DNA of 49,002 nucleotides, taken from positions 1 through 49,002 of the forward strand of contig JACRFN010000042.1 in NCBI GenBank assembly GCA_016217875.1. Reading direction: 5' to 3'. Source of the DNA: Candidatus Kerfeldbacteria bacterium. GTDB lineage: Bacteria; Patescibacteriota; Patescibacteriia; Veblenbacterales; UBA10138. Positions 15,855 through 23,975 of the stretch are shown piece by piece. Under the pieces are notes generated by a model, which worked only from the letters and a program-made list of their open reading frames with translations, was not told the DNA's origin and did no database searches. Position 1 is the stretch's first letter; every line of letters starts with the position of its first letter. The translations under genes and the position numbers were made by a program.

Positions 15855-16154
15855 TTAAGCTGGGGCTTTGGTAACCAGGAGCTCAGAAATAACTTTCTTA
15901 CCCGGCGGAACAGGTGTCCCTTCGGCTACCCAGACGAATTGCTCCAAACCACGTTCGGAAAAACGCCTGGCCACCACAGCTATTACCCTGCCCTCGCTTA
16001 AAACCACACTCTCTTTGGGCAGCAACACAAAAGGAGAATAAACCAGATCCGTGGTGGTACGAACGGCTATGGCGGGCTGTTGGTCCTCGGGTAAACTAAG
16101 CAGTCTCAACAGCTCCTGACCAATGCCGGCACCTGTTAACCTAGCCAAGCCCAT
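15855..16154 (-). CDS. Hypothetical 99-residue protein
   Basis: Not recognised. It is a soluble, beta-rich looking protein with a Val/Arg-rich core (VIAVVARRFSERGLEQFVWVAEG). Support for a real gene comes from the perfect Shine-Dalgarno AGGAGG at 16166-16171, the clear ATG, and a terminator just after the stop. It is transcribed alone, divergent from the transporter-DUF6390 gene, with the spacer 16155-16291 holding both promoters. No signal peptide, membrane helix or catalytic motif is visible. Confidence 0.7.
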   Translation of the reverse strand: MGLARLTGAGIGQELLRLLSLPEDQQPAIAVRTTTDLVYSPFVLLPKESVVLSEGRVIAVVARRFSERGLEQFVWVAEGTPVPPGKKVISELLVTKAPA

Positions 16155-16270
16155 ATTGTTTTAATCCTCCTGTTTATTTTCCACTCACCAAAAAACGGCA
16201 ATGTTAGGAGTTTAAATCAAATCCAGCCGCCGGTCAATCACTACTAGCCTAGAACCTAAACCGCCCTTTC

Positions 16271-16279
16271 TGCTATACT
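16271..16279 (+). promoter_or_regulatory. Extended -10 promoter of the transporter-DUF6390 gene
   Basis: TGCTATACT matches TGnTAtAcT and ends 12 nt before the ATG at 16292. The leader would be only a few nucleotides, with no Shine-Dalgarno sequence. Confidence 0.55.
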
Positions 16280-16291
16280 TGAATTAATTCC

Positions 16292-17983
16292 ATGAAGCAA
16301 AACTTTTTCCACTACGCCACCATACTGGCCCTCCTAGCCGCCGCTATCTCCGGCACCAACAACTTCTTAACCAAGGTAGCGGTAGGTGTGGTAGGCGATC
16401 CGATCGTATTTACCACACTCAAAAATGTATTGGTAGCTATGGCATTGGGGGGGCTCGTACTGGGGTTAAAAAAGTGGAAGGAAATCAAGGGTTTAAGTCG
16501 GCGTCAGTTGACACTACTCTGCGCCATCGGTGTGGTTGGAGGCTCAGTGCCGTTCGCGCTCTACTTTACCGGACTTGCGCAAACGAGCGCCATAAACGCC
16601 GGCCTTATACACAAAACACTTTTCTTGTGGGTGTTTTTGTTTGCTGTGCCTTGGCTTAAAGAAAAAGTAACCGCCTGGCAGTGGATGGGTGTGATAGTGC
16701 TGTTTGCTTCCAATCTTTTAGTCGGCGGTTTTGTTGGCTTCCGCTACAACACAGGCGAACTTATGATTCTGGCGGCTACAGTGCTGTGGGCTACAGAAAA
16801 CGTCATAGCCAAATCGGTGTTGCGCGACGTCTCCAGCACTACCGTGGCGGCCAGCCGTATGATACTAGGCTCTATCATACTGTCGCTCTTCATAGTGATG
16901 GGGGGCAGGGGAGTAGCGCTTTATAGTCTCACTCCTGAACAATGGGGCTGGACTATACTCACCAGCGCGCTGCTTTTGGGTTATGTCTTAAGTTGGTACG
17001 CCGCGCTGAAGCGCGCGCCGGCGACTTATGTGGCGGCTTTATTGGTGCCGGCCACTTTGGTCACCAACCTGCTGTCGGCGGTTTTTGTCATCCACGCTTT
17101 AACGCCGCTCCAGGCTGGGGCTGGGGCACTAACAGTATTGGGTGTAGCTTTGATTATCTGGTTCAGCCACCCGCGGGCAACAGTTACGCCGCCCAGGGTT
17201 CCGCCAGCGCACGGCTTGCGCCTGGACGACGAACCATCTGGCAGCCTTATAACTGATGGCATACTGCGCTGCGCCCGTTATGCTTTTGGGCCTAACCGGC
17301 TGCACTATTGCGGGCCGGACGCGAACCGCGAGGTTGCCTCTTACCTGGCGCACGGCGTCAGCGACCCGGGTCTGGCGCATCTTCTGAGCGATTTCCGCAC
17401 TATGTATCCGTACCTTAAACTTATTGCCGACTCAAACCACATCCCAGACCCGTTTGATGAACGCGTGGTTGAGGCTTACTGGATAGGCAATGAACTACTG
17501 GAGGCAGTCTCTAGGAGACAGCTTTATCGTCATCTGATTGACGAACACGGACTTAAGCGACGGCTTAGCCCTAAGTCTTTCCAGCGGGTAGCCAATGCCA
17601 TCGGCGGCGGGGCCGTGCCTCATCACTCTTTCCATGTGTTTGATATTTGGCGCCGCACCGGGCACCTGGACCGCGAGCACACCTTAGAGAGCCTGGACGA
17701 GTGCCGTATCAGTTGGGGCCGCGTGGTCTTAGTGGATGGCCAGACGCTAACCGTGGAACGAGAGCCCCTGGCTTACGCTCAAGGCAAACTATTCCTGGCT
17801 CCGCCCGTACCGCGTCGGTTAGTGCGCCGTCTTGAATCTGACTACGAAATTGAACAACTTAAAGTGGGTGACCTGGTGACCATCCACTGGGGTGTGCCCT
17901 GCGAAGTGGTTACACCGTCACAGATAAGCACACTTAAGGCCTACACTCTGCGTCACCTCAAATTCGCTAACCAAACACTGTGA
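16292..17983 (+). CDS. EamA/DMT transporter fused to a DUF6390-like domain
   Basis: Residues 1-290 form two EamA halves with about ten membrane helices (for example AAISGTNNFLTKVAVG and GYVLSWYAALKRAPATY), typical of drug/metabolite exporters. A Pro-rich linker leads to a soluble domain of about 260 residues. That domain begins DGILRCARYAFGPNRLHYCGPD, which I recognise from memory as DUF6390-like; this needs a profile search. The gene overlaps the following hydrogenase-protease start by GTGA, so the two are translationally coupled. This links the fusion to hydrogenase biogenesis, perhaps nickel or cofactor handling (inference). There is no stop between the domains. Confidence 0.75.
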   Translation: MKQNFFHYATILALLAAAISGTNNFLTKVAVGVVGDPIVFTTLKNVLVAMALGGLVLGLKKWKEIKGLSRRQLTLLCAIGVVGGSVPFALYFTGLAQTSAINAGLIHKTLFLWVFLFAVPWLKEKVTAWQWMGVIVLFASNLLVGGFVGFRYNTGELMILAATVLWATENVIAKSVLRDVSSTTVAASRMILGSIILSLFIVMGGRGVALYSLTPEQWGWTILTSALLLGYVLSWYAALKRAPATYVAALLVPATLVTNLLSAVFVIHALTPLQAGAGALTVLGVALIIWFSHPRATVTPPRVPPAHGLRLDDEPSGSLITDGILRCARYAFGPNRLHYCGPDANREVASYLAHGVSDPGLAHLLSDFRTMYPYLKLIADSNHIPDPFDERVVEAYWIGNELLEAVSRRQLYRHLIDEHGLKRRLSPKSFQRVANAIGGGAVPHHSFHVFDIWRRTGHLDREHTLESLDECRISWGRVVLVDGQTLTVEREPLAYAQGKLFLAPPVPRRLVRRLESDYEIEQLKVGDLVTIHWGVPCEVVTPSQISTLKAYTLRHLKFANQTL

Positions 17984-18357
17984 CCGTTTTTGTTTTTGGC
18001 AATCCCGATCTGCCGTTTGATTCACTGCCGTTGCGTTTGCTGCCGGCCCTCAAGCGCGAATTTCCGAATGTTAATTTTGTAGTGCGCGACCCAAACGAAG
18101 ATTGGGAAGTACCAGCCGAACTTATACTTATTGATACGGTGGAAGGCATAAATAAAGTATCGGTCCTAACTGATTTGGATGAAGTAACAACTTCGCCGCA
18201 CCTAACTCTGCATGACTTTGATGTTGGTTTGCATCTTAAGTATTTAAAAAAACTCGGCAAGTTAAAGCAAGTTACGATCATCGGCCTGCCGCCGACACTT
18301 GCCGAAGCCGAAGCCTTACCGGCAGTGGTAACTAATCTCCGCGCCAATCTACCTTAA
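17980..18357 (+). CDS. Hydrogenase maturation protease family protein
   Basis: The short N-terminus TVFVFGNPDLPFDSLPLRLL and the strand LILIDTVEG match the HycI/HoxW fold. The acidic residues (Asp in GNPD and Asp of IDTVEG) and His of LTLHDFDVG are candidate nickel ligands. The family cuts the C-terminal extension from the NiFe large subunit after nickel insertion. The large-subunit gene lies next door on the other strand and does carry a cleavable tail. At 125 residues it is compact. It starts with GTG overlapping the previous stop, and its 3' end overlaps the hydrogenase gene end by 26 nt. Confidence 0.78.
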   Translation: MTVFVFGNPDLPFDSLPLRLLPALKREFPNVNFVVRDPNEDWEVPAELILIDTVEGINKVSVLTDLDEVTTSPHLTLHDFDVGLHLKYLKKLGKLKQVTIIGLPPTLAEAEALPAVVTNLRANLP

Positions 18358-19624
18358 GAAAGTGCGCGGCACAACTCATGCAAGGGTCATAAGCCCGAAT
18401 GAGCTTTTCCAGCTCAGCTGGGATTTTGTCTTTGGGCGTGGTGGGTAAAAGCTCATTCACCAGCCGCCAAATGTCCTCTTCAATGTTGATTTGATTCTGG
18501 CCGGTCGGCACCACAATTTCGCCTTGCTTGACCTTACCGTCCGCCGCCACCTCCACCTGATGATAAAGTGTGCCGCGCGGCGCCTCAATTACCCCCACGC
18601 CAACAGCCTCGCGCGGTTGAGCTGTTATCACTGGTTCGGCTGTAAATTTACTGCTGGTTAATATATCAATGGCATCGTCAATTGAATGCAGAATCTCAAT
18701 AGCCTGAGCCAGGTTATTTTGATAAATGTCAGTGGAGGGGAAAATGTCCAAAGTATTGCCCAAGTTCGCCTTGGTTTTGGGATGAAGTTTATTTTTGGCC
18801 AAATTAAGCCGAGCCAAGGCCCCAACCATAAAAGACCCGCCGTTGTGTTTGTAGGCCGAAGCTTGAGAATAGGGGAGTATGACGTGCTCCAAATGGTCAC
18901 GGTATTTTTCTTCTGGTATGCGCAAACCGTTACTGGTCTGGATGACGCCGTTCAAAAACCCGAAACGTTCCGGTACCAGCGCCATAAAATGGGTTTGCCG
19001 GTCAAAATGGAACGGCGTTTTTTTGAATATGTCAATCAAGCGCAATACTGCCGGCCGGGCCGCTTGTAATTTATCCGCCGCCTCGGCCATCTGCGCCTGG
19101 TCAGGTACGTGTAGAAAACCGCCGATAACCGGGTTAGTGGCGTGCACGCTACGCCCGGCCACCACCGTGGCCAAAAAATTACCGGCTGATTTAACTTCAA
19201 ATCCGTCATGAAGCAATTGGTGTTGCTCCGGATCCTGCTCGTCAAAATCAAGAAAGGCGTCCTTGTGGTAAATATCGGGCAGTGAAAACAAATAAAGGTG
19301 TAAAGCGTGGTCGCGTATCATCAAACCGTACATGGTAAGAGTGCGTAACAACATGGTTTGTTCTGACGGCGTTATGCCGAGCGCCCGCTCGCAAGCCTCA
19401 ATACTGCACAGCACATGGGCGTTGGAACAGGTGCCACAAATACGCGCCAGCAGCTGCGGCAAAGCTGCCAGCGGCTTACCTCGTATGGCCTGGGTGAAAA
19501 AACGCTTGAACTCCGTGATTTTGAAATGCACGTGCTCTACCTTGTTGTTTTTTACGCGCACCTCCAAACTGGCGGAACCTTCCACTTTGGTAATGCGGTC
19601 GAGTGTGAGGTCAAAAGTGTGCAT
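18332..19624 (-). CDS. NiFe hydrogenase large (catalytic) subunit, group 3-like
   Basis: Both nickel-binding motifs are intact: RICGTCSNAH at residues 61-70 and DPCMSCAAH at 413-421. The latter is followed by a 9-residue tail (FLKVDWRGD) that a maturation protease would remove. The 430-residue length and the EQTMLLRTLTMYGLMIRDHALHLY stretch, read in parts, resemble cytoplasmic group 3 enzymes. No twin-arginine signal is present in either subunit, so the enzyme is cytoplasmic. It would interconvert H2 and protons. The small subunit lies upstream on the same strand. No NAD(P)- or F420-binding partner subunit is seen nearby. Confidence 0.93.
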   Translation of the reverse strand: MHTFDLTLDRITKVEGSASLEVRVKNNKVEHVHFKITEFKRFFTQAIRGKPLAALPQLLARICGTCSNAHVLCSIEACERALGITPSEQTMLLRTLTMYGLMIRDHALHLYLFSLPDIYHKDAFLDFDEQDPEQHQLLHDGFEVKSAGNFLATVVAGRSVHATNPVIGGFLHVPDQAQMAEAADKLQAARPAVLRLIDIFKKTPFHFDRQTHFMALVPERFGFLNGVIQTSNGLRIPEEKYRDHLEHVILPYSQASAYKHNGGSFMVGALARLNLAKNKLHPKTKANLGNTLDIFPSTDIYQNNLAQAIEILHSIDDAIDILTSSKFTAEPVITAQPREAVGVGVIEAPRGTLYHQVEVAADGKVKQGEIVVPTGQNQINIEEDIWRLVNELLPTTPKDKIPAELEKLIRAYDPCMSCAAHFLKVDWRGD

Positions 19625-19848
19625 GAGAAAGATTCAAAAATCAAAAGTCAAAACTGGTTTTTGGTGCCGCCCTGCCGGAGTGTCAGCTAGCGCGGCGGCA
19701 CCCATGTGAAGGACTAGCTGACCCGTGCTGTGGTAGTTACGCATAGGGCCAGCCCTGAACATGGGTAGCCGCGCCTGACACGGAGGCCGAGGCGGCGCTT
19801 CTTACGCCACTTCTTCTAAAGAAGTGGCAAAAAATTAGTAAACGATGT
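19625..19848 (-). other. Structured spacer between hydrogenase subunit genes
   Basis: No gene is visible in these 224 bp, but inverted repeats are dense. They are GGTGCCGCC (19663-19671) with GGCGGCACC (19694-19702), GTCAGCTAG (19682-19690) with CTAGCTGAC (19714-19722), CCCATGT (19701-19707) with ACATGGG (19759-19765), and a perfect hairpin GCCACTTCTT/AAGAAGTGGC (19806-19828). The first two stems interleave, so they form a pseudoknot or exclude each other. The spacer could be a processing or attenuation element between the genes. Confidence 0.55.
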
Positions 19849-20355
19849 TCACTTAAGTAATTCGTTAACCAAAGAATTAACCGTATCCAAAAACACCTTA
19901 GGATCCATAGGGCAACCAGGCACGGCAGCATCAACCTTAACCACCTCAGACACCTTAAGCACTTTGGGTAGGGCGGCAAAGCGGGCCAGCAAAAATTCAA
20001 TGGCCTTGTTTTGTTCTTCATTAAAGGTGTTGCGTTGGGCCGCCGGCATGCCTTGCACGGCGCAAGCGCCTATGGCCACCAACTTTTTGGCCCTTTGCCT
20101 TATCTGGCGCAGCGTGGCCGCCTGCGTATCTGAAGCGATAGCGCCCTCAACAAAAGCGATGTCAAACTCATCAAACACGTTTTTAGACTTTAGAACCCGG
20201 ACATGGCGAAAATCAAACACCTCCTTCCACTCTTGCCAGTGGTCGTTCAAAAGTTCGGTAAAGACAATGGTACTATCCTCACAGCAGGAAAAAGAAAACC
20301 AACCAATTTTAAGCTTAGTTTTGGCCTTAACTGATTTGGTCTTCAATTTGGGCAT
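19849..20355 (-). CDS. NiFe hydrogenase small subunit-like protein
   Basis: A 168-residue iron-sulfur protein of the NuoB/hydrogenase small-subunit fold. Expected cluster ligands are seen at Cys24-Cys25 (FSFSCCEDST), in IGACAVQG, and in VPGCPMDP. The usual CxxC of group 3 small subunits is replaced by a tandem Cys pair, which recalls the N2 cluster of complex I. Only one cluster can be supported. It would pass electrons from the NiFe site to an unknown acceptor. I chose the ATG at 20355 (MPKLKTKS) over a TTG six codons upstream. The basic N-terminus is not a Tat signal. Confidence 0.85.
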   Translation of the reverse strand: MPKLKTKSVKAKTKLKIGWFSFSCCEDSTIVFTELLNDHWQEWKEVFDFRHVRVLKSKNVFDEFDIAFVEGAIASDTQAATLRQIRQRAKKLVAIGACAVQGMPAAQRNTFNEEQNKAIEFLLARFAALPKVLKVSEVVKVDAAVPGCPMDPKVFLDTVNSLVNELLK

Positions 20356-20388
20356 AAGAATATTAAACCACAATCTTATCCGGCTCAG

Positions 20389-20673
20389 TCAACCTATTCT
20401 ATCAATTAATGTCTGTATATTTACTGATTTTTGTTGATGCTGAATCGCTTTATCATGACCGCCCACTTTACGCCCAGCCAGCTGACCAAAAGCCTCCCGT
20501 CCGCTATGCAATAATTTACGTATAGATATGGTCTGCTCCTTCTTAGAGGCAGGTGAAGAATATGAAATCTGCTCGTCGTACTGACCGTTACTTAAAGCTT
20601 GACGTAATAAGGCCACGACTTCTGGGCCAGCCTTGGTATTGCCCACAAATCTTTCTATCAGATCGTTAACCAC
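20389..20673 (-). CDS. Hypothetical 94-residue basic protein, start uncertain
   Basis: Not recognised. The frame looks protein-like (NDLIERFVGNTKAGPEVVALL, later KLLHSGREAFGQLAGRKVGG) with helices and a basic C-terminal half. The GTG at 20673 is the annotated start, but the same frame stays open and plausible back to about 20736 (NERESAISAPEKLSAEDTA) without an ATG. The true start may therefore be unusual, or the 5' end may be lost. A promoter-like TTGAAC...TATAGA lies near 20760-20790. It sits between the nitroreductase and hydrogenase genes, reading toward the latter. Confidence 0.4.
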   Translation of the reverse strand: MVNDLIERFVGNTKAGPEVVALLRQALSNGQYDEQISYSSPASKKEQTISIRKLLHSGREAFGQLAGRKVGGHDKAIQHQQKSVNIQTLIDRIG

Positions 20674-20822
20674 GGCTGTATCTTCGGCTGATAATTTTTC
20701 TGGCGCGCTGATGGCTGATTCACGTTCGTTAAAAATTAATAATAACCCAAAATCTTATCTATAACTAAAATACCTCAGGTTCAAAAATATAACAAATGCC
20801 CGGGAGTAATTTAGGCACTACC

Positions 20823-21440
20823 TTAAATAAAAGTAAATAAACTATCAGCCGGGAACCTCACTTTGGGGTTACTCGGCCCCTCACTTCTGTAACCTATGGC
20901 TAAATAAACCAGCGATTTCATATGTGGCGGCAAACCCAGCACCCCATTAACTTTATCTTTATCAAACCCCTCCATGGGGCAGGAATCCAGCCCCAGCTCG
21001 GCACAAGCGGCTAAGCCAAAACCCAAAGCAATATAGGTTGAGCGTGAAGCCCAACTGAGTAAGTCTTCAGGTGTCCGGGCGCCGAGCGATTTGAGCCTGG
21101 CTTGACGCAATGGCTCCAGGCCGGCTTTAGCCGCCGCTTCGCCCCTGCTCGCCACTTCCACATAACCGTCAATTAAGTAAGTTATATCTAAACGGATGCA
21201 GAACACTAGAAGATATGGCGCTTCCAGTACTTGTAGCTGCTGCTTGGATACGGGGTAGAGTTTTTGCTTAAGTTCCTGGCTCTGCACCACATAAACATGA
21301 AAAGGCTGCAGACCTAAAGATGTCGGGGCCAAACGGATGGCTTTTAAAACTTTATCCAGGTCATCTTGAGATATTGGCTTCGAGATATTAAACCTTTTAG
21401 TGGCAAAACGCCAATCAAGTTGACTGAGAAAAGTAGTCAT
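20823..21440 (-). CDS. Nitroreductase-family NAD(P)H-dependent FMN oxidoreductase
   Basis: The 205 residues begin FLSQLDWRFATKRFN and continue with RLAPTSLGLQPFHVYVV. This matches the NfsB/NfnB FMN-binding signature (R-x-S/T-x-K/R near the start, and the S/T-S-x-x-x-Q-P motif). The C-terminal region PHMKSLVYLAIGYRSEG is also typical. It would reduce quinones, nitro compounds or similar acceptors with NAD(P)H in the cytoplasm. I chose the ATG at 21440 over a TTG four codons upstream. It could be an electron partner for the hydrogenase, but only proximity suggests this. Confidence 0.88.
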   Translation of the reverse strand: MTTFLSQLDWRFATKRFNISKPISQDDLDKVLKAIRLAPTSLGLQPFHVYVVQSQELKQKLYPVSKQQLQVLEAPYLLVFCIRLDITYLIDGYVEVASRGEAAAKAGLEPLRQARLKSLGARTPEDLLSWASRSTYIALGFGLAACAELGLDSCPMEGFDKDKVNGVLGLPPHMKSLVYLAIGYRSEGPSNPKVRFPADSLFTFI

Positions 21441-21487
21441 AGTCAGTAGCAATGAAGTAAGTTAAAAAACATAAGTTAAGGACAGGC

Positions 21488-22468
21488 TTATTCTCTCAAT
21501 GGATGAAATTTATGATGGGTGGTTTCAGCGTATTTATCAGAAGCATGGACATAACGTGTGGTGGTATCAAGCGACTCGTGGCCCAAGAGCACCTGAATGG
21601 CCGCGGGATTAGCGCCTGATTCGGCTAAATATGTGGCAAAACCGTGCCGCAGGCTGTGAGCCGAAGTGGGCACATTGATGCGCAGCTGTTCACGATAACA
21701 CTTAATTTTCATTTGCAAATAATTAGTGGAAATGCGGCTAGTTGCCTTGCTCGCGTTCTCACCGCGGTAGGGGATAAATAAAGCCGGGTGATCATCTCGT
21801 CTGGTTTTTAAATAAGCATCAATATGCCTAATGGACCGCGGCGTCAAATAGACAAAACGTTCCTTTTTACCCTTGCCCATGACGAAGATGCGTCCGCTAT
21901 CATCAATCTGGCTTCGTTTCAGGCTGACTAGTTCTGAAATACGCAAACCAGTGGCGAACAGCACCTCCAGTATAGCCCGGTTGCGTAAAGCCACCTGTTT
22001 ATTTTTCTCTATAGCTGTGGGTGATTCAATTAGCCTCACCAATTCTGATAGCTCAGCCACCTGAGGATGTTTACGTTCGTTCTTCACCAGCTTCACTGCC
22101 TCGGGGGGTAGGGGAGTAGGATAATCCATGGCAATCAAGTAACGCAAATAGGCCCTCAGGCTTGAAAGCATACGATTAAGAGAATAACTCTTAAGTCTTT
22201 TGTTAGCTGGAGCGTTCTGACAAGTGCGACGGTCGCGTGAAGCAAGGTAGGCCTTATAGCGCTCAATGGTCTTCTTATCCACAGAGGAAGTAGTGAGGCC
22301 CAATTCGTTTAAAAATTCCTCAAACACCTTAAGGTCACGCTCGTAATTATAAACTGTCTCGGGTGAGTAATTATTTGTCTGCAGTGAAAGAAGCCAATCT
22401 TCTAAATATGGCAATGGCTCAGCTTGTTGGCGGGGGGAGAGGGCTTTAGTCCGAACTTGTTTTTTCAT
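21488..22468 (-). CDS. xerD: Tyrosine recombinase, XerC/XerD-like
   Basis: The N-terminal SAM-like core-binding domain (about residues 18-115, LEDWLLSLQTNNYSPETV) is followed by the catalytic domain. That domain carries ATGLRISEL (Arg), MGKGKKERFVYL (Lys), SAHSLRHGFATYL (His-x-x-Arg), LLGHESLDTTTRYVH (His and Tyr nucleophile). All catalytic residues are present. At 326 residues it is slightly long because of an N-terminal tail and an insert near DRRTCQNAPANKR. The likely role is chromosome dimer resolution, but no dif site was identified. It stands alone in the minus run, with no integrase-type neighbours. Confidence 0.9.
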   Translation of the reverse strand: MKKQVRTKALSPRQQAEPLPYLEDWLLSLQTNNYSPETVYNYERDLKVFEEFLNELGLTTSSVDKKTIERYKAYLASRDRRTCQNAPANKRLKSYSLNRMLSSLRAYLRYLIAMDYPTPLPPEAVKLVKNERKHPQVAELSELVRLIESPTAIEKNKQVALRNRAILEVLFATGLRISELVSLKRSQIDDSGRIFVMGKGKKERFVYLTPRSIRHIDAYLKTRRDDHPALFIPYRGENASKATSRISTNYLQMKIKCYREQLRINVPTSAHSLRHGFATYLAESGANPAAIQVLLGHESLDTTTRYVHASDKYAETTHHKFHPLRE

Positions 22469-22560
22469 AATTAACTCTGGCTTAAGAAACTGAGTGTAAG
22501 GGATATTATACTCAGTTTATCATATATATTAAATTATGGCAAACACCTCTAAAACACCAC

Positions 22561-23025
22561 CTACACCAGCCCCAGCTGTTTATCTAAGGGCGGATGTGAA
22601 AAATAAGCCCTAACCTTAAACAACGGGTCTATTAGTTCAATCATCTCCATACCCGGACGCTCAATAAGTTTAAATCCAGGCTTTGACAAGTGAGCTGCTT
22701 TAAAGCGCGGATAGTCCGAAACTGTAAAATCAGCGTCCCCGAGCTCGGGTCGGGTTTTGTCTGGCTGCCTCACCTTAACCAACCTTAACCTCCCAGCCAC
22801 TGTCCTTATAGCCCCCAGGTCAAACACAGGCCCACTTCGGGTCTCTTGTACAACACTGCCTAGCTCCTTGGCCAGAGTCAGTAATGTCTGATACTCATCA
22901 ATACTTTGCGTAAAAATTGCGGCGTAATTTACTGGTGCGTTGTATTCTGCTGTATGCTTGTCTTTTAACTCCCGCGCCTGCTGGACAACATTACGCAATA
23001 AAACTTCTAAATCCACTGCCTGCAT
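22561..23025 (-). CDS. Conserved hypothetical protein
   Basis: Not recognised as a named family. The first 70 residues look helical (LEVLLRNVVQQARELKDKH). The second half holds a conserved-looking block, LVKVRQPDKTRPELGDADF, then FKLIERPGMEMIELID. There is no signal peptide or membrane helix. It lies between xerD and ftsQ on the same strand with a 41-nt gap to ftsQ. Its N-terminal 20 codons begin with a good ATG. The block of charged residues suggests nucleic-acid or protein binding, but no function is claimed. Confidence 0.7.
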   Translation of the reverse strand: MQAVDLEVLLRNVVQQARELKDKHTAEYNAPVNYAAIFTQSIDEYQTLLTLAKELGSVVQETRSGPVFDLGAIRTVAGRLRLVKVRQPDKTRPELGDADFTVSDYPRFKAAHLSKPGFKLIERPGMEMIELIDPLFKVRAYFSHPPLDKQLGLV

Positions 23026-23066
23026 AAGTTCTGTTGCTTAAGTGTCGTAAAATATAAATCTGGTTT

Positions 23067-23975
23067 TTAATGCAATTTGTAATAAAGCCGCGATACAAAC
23101 CTGACATCTATATACTCGAGCCGAGCCGCATCGGCCTTAATCTTATCTTCTAGCAAACGACGTAAGCTCACTATCTGAATCAACGGATCTTCTTGTGTGG
23201 AAAAGAACACATACCAACCGGTGGGAGTATAAGCCTGCACGGTGGGCAAAGCTTGGGCATCAAACTGTACGTAACTCAGTTCCAGTTTGGGTAGTTCTTG
23301 GCGCCAAGCCGCGGCCATTAAACTAAGAAAAGTCATGGCATTTTCCGGCGCCACTTCATCGCCCAGTTTCGGCTCGGGCGCCTCAGCTTCGCTTCTTGAA
23401 GTAAGATCATGCACCAAAACTAATTCTTTGGCCGGCCAGTCGGCCGGTAATTCCTGCACCAGTAACCCTCGTTTATCAACCACAAAACTCCTCTCCCCTA
23501 TCGCCCACCTGGCCACGACTAAATTTTCGGCCACATTGACGCGGAGTACATTGGGCCAGTGCCTGTCAAAAGTTAGACTTTCGGCGTAGAACTCGCGACC
23601 AATAGCTTCCCGGGCCCGCGAGGTGCTAAAAAAAATCAAATTTGCTTGCGGTAACAGCCACCATCGGTGCTCGTTCGTCACGGCCTGCAATATTTTTAAA
23701 ATCCGTTGTTCCGTCACGCGGGACGGCACGTGATTGATAATAATATTCTTTATTTGCCAAACGGGTAAGAAGGCAAGAACGACCAACGCCGCCAGCGGCA
23801 GCAATAAAATCGCCATCAACCAATACCGACGCCAACGAGGACGAGGAATTTTATGATAAGCCTGCGACAACTGCCGCACCGTGGCCGGAGCGCTGTAAGT
23901 AGTGGGTGAAAAATCACGCGGTCGGCGCCGCGTGCTGACACGTCTGGACCTACGACTTAAACCTACCGATACCAT
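23067..23975 (-). CDS. ftsQ: FtsQ/DivIB-like cell division protein
   Basis: Topology is that of FtsQ. A basic, Arg-rich cytoplasmic N-terminus (residues 1-48) is followed by one membrane helix (WLMAILLLPLAALVVLAFLP). Next comes a POTRA domain beginning WQIKNIIINHVPSRVTEQRI, then the beta domain with RVNVAENLVVARW and DKRGLLVQE. FtsQ links early and late division proteins at the septum. The gene overlaps the end of ddl by 13 nt, the usual ddl-ftsQ arrangement of division clusters. Overall identity to model FtsQ is low, so the call rests on topology, motifs and position. Confidence 0.85.
   Translation of the reverse strand: MVSVGLSRRSRRVSTRRRPRDFSPTTYSAPATVRQLSQAYHKIPRPRWRRYWLMAILLLPLAALVVLAFLPVWQIKNIIINHVPSRVTEQRILKILQAVTNEHRWWLLPQANLIFFSTSRAREAIGREFYAESLTFDRHWPNVLRVNVAENLVVARWAIGERSFVVDKRGLLVQELPADWPAKELVLVHDLTSRSEAEAPEPKLGDEVAPENAMTFLSLMAAAWRQELPKLELSYVQFDAQALPTVQAYTPTGWYVFFSTQEDPLIQIVSLRRLLEDKIKADAARLEYIDVRFVSRLYYKLH

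Noticed and set aside
19806..19828. Hairpin as an intrinsic terminator of the hydrogenase small subunit gene
   Set aside because: On the minus strand the T tract precedes the hairpin, and on the plus strand As follow it, so neither direction fits.
22505..22540. dif site near the Xer recombinase
   Set aside because: AT-rich sequence only loosely resembles dif, with no two-arm match.
22536..22613. Short plus-strand ORF beginning MANTSKTPP
   Set aside because: Only 25 codons, overlaps the end of a minus-strand gene and lacks a ribosome site.
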